From assembly GCA_030407315.1 (NCBI GenBank), contig JALQPE010000038.1:1-64000 (forward strand): DNA of 64,000 nt, in the 5' to 3' direction. Origin of the DNA: Asparagopsis taxiformis (taxonomy: Eukaryota; Rhodophyta; Florideophyceae; Bonnemaisoniales; Bonnemaisoniaceae). Within the stretch, counting starts at the first letter, position 1, and each line of letters opens with the position of its first letter. The translations under genes were made by a program, and so were the position numbers. The notes under the pieces were generated by a model that was not told the DNA's origin, did not search any database, and was given only the letters and a program-made list of their open reading frames with translations. Of this stretch, positions 60,706 through 64,000 are shown piece after piece.

Positions 60706-63075
60706 TTGTCCAATATGCCTGGCGCACAACTCGACGAACAAGCACCAGATGTGGCTGCTCTCTCAACAATAGCAGAAGTCGAAGCGGCGCTGAAGTTTTC
60801 ACACAGTCTCACTGCTGAGATCGAACAACGATTAGAGTCGCAACTGACACTCGCAACAACCGCTGCTTCCTCACGTGCCCTAACTCTTACTTCAGCTGCT
60901 CAGCTTGCCGCAGCTATCTCCGATGATGCAGAAGAGCTAACCTCCCTTCTGAGCTCCGCTGCACGTCTATCCGACTCAACCTCGTCGCGTATTCGCCAAT
61001 TGGACACCCTGCTTGAGAGAGGTAATAGCGCGCTTACTTGGGCCGATGATATTTTGACTCTTCGCGTCTGCGCGGAGGGAGCCAAAACTTCTCTTTCAGC
61101 AGCCGATCTCGCCGGAGCAGCCAAGCATGTCCAGCGCTATTTGCAGTTGGGCGAAGACGTGAGGAACGACCCCGCATCTGCTTCTGCGATTTCGCAAATC
61201 ACACAATCTATGGAAGAATTGTCCCGAAAAGTCAGATCAAATTGTGACTCCCTGCTCGATGCAAATATTTCCAATGCGCAGGACGGCGCATTTTCTGCAG
61301 AGAAAGCTATTGAAGCTGTACAGCTCTTCGTACCAATTGGTGAGCAGAAAGAAGGGCTCGAACGTCTAGCGGATCATCTTAAGAAGCAGGTTGCGATTGA
61401 GAATGATAATGACATCCGATCCCTCCTTCTTGATGCCGTGTCGGAAGGGGATGTGCCCGGGGGTGTTGACGAGCCACATATTGTCACATTGGGCAGACTC
61501 TTTGAAGCTATAGCGGCGTATGTTCACGATTGCCAAGAACCGGTTACCGCACTGTTTGGCACAGAATCGATGGCATACTTGACATCAGCATTACAACAGC
61601 AATGTGATTCATGTTGCGGAAGAGTTCTTTCACGATATATTGAAGCGCGTCGAGTGGACCAAATCTTGCGAGCCATCCGATCAGAAACTGCGAATGCCCG
61701 TGACTTGGATGCTCTTCTGAACGAGTTTACACTCTTGAGCCAAAGGATGTCAGCTTATGTAGATTTTCTTATACAAAAGAGTAGCTTGGACGATGTCAAG
61801 GCTGCGTCTCATCTAGCCGAAGGCGAACGACTGTCACTGAAGGAAATCATTTCCTCCATGCTTGACAGTAGCCAATTGAACGTACGGAGGAGGGAGCTGG
61901 CAGGAAATTACGAGGCATTTGAATCTTATTTCATGCGAGAGAACGCTCGCCTTGCAATTCAGATAGACGAAAGCAACGGGGAAGATGCAGAGACGTCCAC
62001 CGCAGTTGATGACTTTTTCTTCGTCATGCAAAAGTGTTTCCAAAGAGCATTTGCCTTTGGCGACACCAATGCAGATGTTCTCAAGGTGGTACTGCAACAA
62101 GTGAGCAAGTGTTTAGTTAATGATCTGCTTGCCTACATGCGACGGCGCCTACGTGAGACTGAAACCGCCCTTGAGAAAATGCTAAGGGGATCGGCGGCGA
62201 CGTCTTCTTTGCCAGCAGCAGCAATGACTGTCTCATTCCTGAAAGAATTGGCCAAAGCAAACATCAGTATTCCAGGTGGTCCTGAAGCAGATGCACAGGA
62301 AGGAGATGTCGCCAAGTATGATTTCTTCGTCGCGTTGAATAACGCCTCTGTATCGGCTGAATATGCGACCCGACTAAGAGCTAATATAGAAAAGGTAGTC
62401 CACGCATCGCCCAAGCTGTCAGAAGACGACAGAGCTTTGCTTGCCGCCCCTGTCGCCCAGATCACTGATGCATCTAGAGCATTGGTACTTGCTTCAGAAC
62501 ATGGAGTTTCACGCCTCGCAGCTGTTCTACTTGGCCGAATTACTGCAACTGTAGACTCCTCATTGGCTGCAGCTTCCTATGTCGTTTCAGAAACCGAGTA
62601 TACACTTGATTCAGACGCGACTCCGTCTTTCTCCCGCGAAATGGCCGATGAAATCGAGTCTAAGGTACTCAGTTCATCTCTTGAGAAGCGACTAACGGAG
62701 AAAAATTGGGATGCACTAGTGCGACAGGTGGCAGAATGGTTTGCGAACAAAGTTGAAACAATTGTTTTCCTCAATGCCTCACCTGGGGCGTCGAAACCAT
62801 TCAATGCGTTCGGCGGCCTGCGTGTCGATAGAGATGTGCGAGCAATATCGGCATATTTCTCAGAGAAGAGTCGCAGAAGCACCGTGCGCGATGTGTTCGG
62901 TAGATTGTCCCAACTTGCGATGGTGGTTAACCTTGAGCGTCCAGCGGAAATCTATGATATCTGGGGACCGAATGCTGGTGGCATGACATGGCGTCTCGCT
63001 CCGAATGAGGTACGAAGAACGCTTGGTTTGCGAGTTGATTTTACCCAAGATGCTGTTCGTGCATTGAAGCTTTAG
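60706..63075 (+). CDS. COG4: Conserved oligomeric Golgi complex subunit 4
   Basis: 789 residues, matching the usual length of COG4. The N-terminal coiled-coil part contains SSRIRQLDTLLERGNSALTWADDILTLRVCAEGAKTSLSAADLAGAAKHVQRYL, the best conserved COG4 block, and the helical rod continues to the end in the typical CATCHR fold. COG4 belongs to lobe A of the COG tether and interacts with SNAREs and Sly1 during retrograde intra-Golgi transport. With epsilon-COP also in the window, two components of Golgi retrograde transport are present, unlinked in expression as far as can be seen. Intronless. Confidence 0.9.
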   Translation: MSNMPGAQLDEQAPDVAALSTIAEVEAALKFSHSLTAEIEQRLESQLTLATTAASSRALTLTSAAQLAAAISDDAEELTSLLSSAARLSDSTSSRIRQLDTLLERGNSALTWADDILTLRVCAEGAKTSLSAADLAGAAKHVQRYLQLGEDVRNDPASASAISQITQSMEELSRKVRSNCDSLLDANISNAQDGAFSAEKAIEAVQLFVPIGEQKEGLERLADHLKKQVAIENDNDIRSLLLDAVSEGDVPGGVDEPHIVTLGRLFEAIAAYVHDCQEPVTALFGTESMAYLTSALQQQCDSCCGRVLSRYIEARRVDQILRAIRSETANARDLDALLNEFTLLSQRMSAYVDFLIQKSSLDDVKAASHLAEGERLSLKEIISSMLDSSQLNVRRRELAGNYEAFESYFMRENARLAIQIDESNGEDAETSTAVDDFFFVMQKCFQRAFAFGDTNADVLKVVLQQVSKCLVNDLLAYMRRRLRETETALEKMLRGSAATSSLPAAAMTVSFLKELAKANISIPGGPEADAQEGDVAKYDFFVALNNASVSAEYATRLRANIEKVVHASPKLSEDDRALLAAPVAQITDASRALVLASEHGVSRLAAVLLGRITATVDSSLAAASYVVSETEYTLDSDATPSFSREMADEIESKVLSSSLEKRLTEKNWDALVRQVAEWFANKVETIVFLNASPGASKPFNAFGGLRVDRDVRAISAYFSEKSRRSTVRDVFGRLSQLAMVVNLERPAEIYDIWGPNAGGMTWRLAPNEVRRTLGLRVDFTQDAVRALKL

Positions 63076-63428
63076 GGTGACTGGAAATATTGATGTAAAA
63101 GAGGATACTGTTTTATTTGGAGTTGGAGCATAGAAACTCTGTGATACTCGGGTGACAGAAATATCTGTATACATTCAAGTCAAGAGACTGTATCTGTTTT
63201 CACCTCCAGATCAAATTTGTAACTGGATCATAGTCCATGAAGGAATGGCGTATACGAACCGCGGGTGCTTTTGTTCAATTGATATCTGTAAAGCGGCGCA
63301 AGTGCAACCCAGGGGGAATTTATTGTAACAAAGAGACCGCGATGATACATTGCATGCATTAGAGCATTGAGATAGTTGCTCTAGCTGCTCGAGAGATTTA
63401 ATAGAATGTTTCCGCTCAAGTAAAATGC
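63076..63428. other. Convergent intergenic region
   Basis: About 350 bases between the stops of COG4 and the proteasome gene; 3' untranslated sequence of both. Nothing else seen. Confidence 0.5.
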
Positions 63429-64000
63429 CTATGAAGACACATCCATCCCATCAGCAGAAACGGTCTCCCCAACAACTGAAAATTCCACAGCTGGTTTGAC
63501 GAACTTGACAGAACCTGGCACAACAGCAGTTGACCCTTGAGCAAAGTTGTAACCTGATGGTTTTCTATACTTTCTATCGTTTTCTTTGGCATATCCACGG
63601 ATATACTCCTTGCCATCCTTCGTAATGACGCAAAGATCAACGTTTCCGCCCGACCCCAAATCATTGAAGATACCTGCAGAAATGCCCTCATACACTAATT
63701 GCTTAGCCTCGTCCACAGTCATACCATCCTTATATTTAGACTCAAAGACAGACATTGCCGCTAGAGAACCGGAACCCATTGTTACGTAGGGCAGACGATC
63801 AGTGCTTCCTATCGGCACAAATTTCAAATTGGGATAAAACAAGCGTCAGAGTCGAGCTGCAACACCATCTACCAGTTCCGCAACGCGAGAAATATCAAAA
63901 ACACTTACCATGCGGATAGACAGTATACAAATGAGGGCCATGGAAATCCACACCGCCAAGGACAAGAGCCGCCGAGATATGGCCCTGATATCGGAAGAGC
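63429..64000 (-). CDS. PSMB7: 20S proteasome subunit beta-2 (beta type-7), 3' part
   Basis: The gene runs off the window; two exons are visible. The partial upstream exon (63909-64000) encodes [31 protein letters not shown], and after a 100-nt intron the downstream exon (63429-63808) continues [33 protein letters not shown] and a C-terminal arm. This is the beta-2 subunit, responsible for trypsin-like activity, with the long C-terminal extension that wraps around beta-3. The catalytic Thr1 lies in the missing part. Splicing restores the HGSTD junction exactly as in other eukaryotes. Confidence 0.93.
63809..63908 (-). other. Spliceosomal intron of the proteasome beta-2 gene
   Basis: 100 nt on the minus strand with donor GTAAGT (63908-63903) and acceptor ending ATAG (63812-63809). 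Phase 1: the codon G|GA at the junction gives the conserved Gly of PHGSTD. Confidence 0.88.

Overview
The window is eukaryotic nuclear DNA, most likely from a red alga. It carries a nuclear light-harvesting antenna gene of the LHCR/FCP type with a plastid-targeting leader, next to ordinary eukaryotic genes (epsilon-COP, COG4, PRMT1, CLEC16A-like, proteasome beta-2, Spb1). Most genes are intronless; I can place only two spliceosomal introns (79 and 100 nt). A tRNA-Tyr gene appears to carry a D-loop intron as well as the usual anticodon-loop intron, a habit known from red algal tRNAs. A compact, intron-poor florideophyte such as Chondrus fits, but the species is a guess.

Region 1 (1-14186) is the most unusual part. 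It is one large DNA element bounded by about 2.1 kb inverted repeats; the left end touches the window edge. Inside, all genes lie on the minus strand: an unrecognised 470-residue protein, a beta-class DNA methyltransferase joined to a SET domain, a ParB-like protein, and a 2-oxoglutarate/Fe(II) oxygenase. Six copies of a cassette made of two adjacent perfect or near-perfect palindromes sit in the arms and in the internal spacers, as expected of partition/centromere-like or transposase-binding sites. I see no DDE transposase, reverse transcriptase or tyrosine recombinase. The coding frames are long but broken at several points, so this copy is recently damaged or has cryptic short introns.

Region 2 (about 14600-18130) is a truncated, frame-damaged Ty1/copia retrotransposon on the minus strand, abutting the right end of the large element. 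It has a half-tRNA-iMet-like primer site and a 22-bp minisatellite in its leader. Region 3 (18130-23700) is gene-poor, with one C2H2 zinc-finger gene.

Region 4 (23716-27352) holds tRNA-Tyr, Pcc1 (KEOPS), cysteinyl-tRNA synthetase and epsilon-COP. Region 5 (28-34.7 kb) has two diverged paralogues of an unknown coiled-coil protein, the second with a frame break, separated by about 4 kb without recognisable genes.

Region 6 (34.9-64 kb) is normal gene-dense host sequence: CHR-type chromate transporter, mitochondrial CBS-pair protein, PRMT1, a Big1/Voa1-like membrane protein, CLEC16A-like protein, a hemerythrin-fold-like protein, a small UAP56-binding-motif protein, a small single-TM protein, an acyl-CoA-binding/ankyrin protein, an AGC-type pseudokinase, a PPR-like protein, Spb1, the antenna protein, COG4 and the 3' end of proteasome beta-2. 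Housekeeping frames here are clean, so the breaks seen in the mobile elements are unlikely to be sequencing noise.
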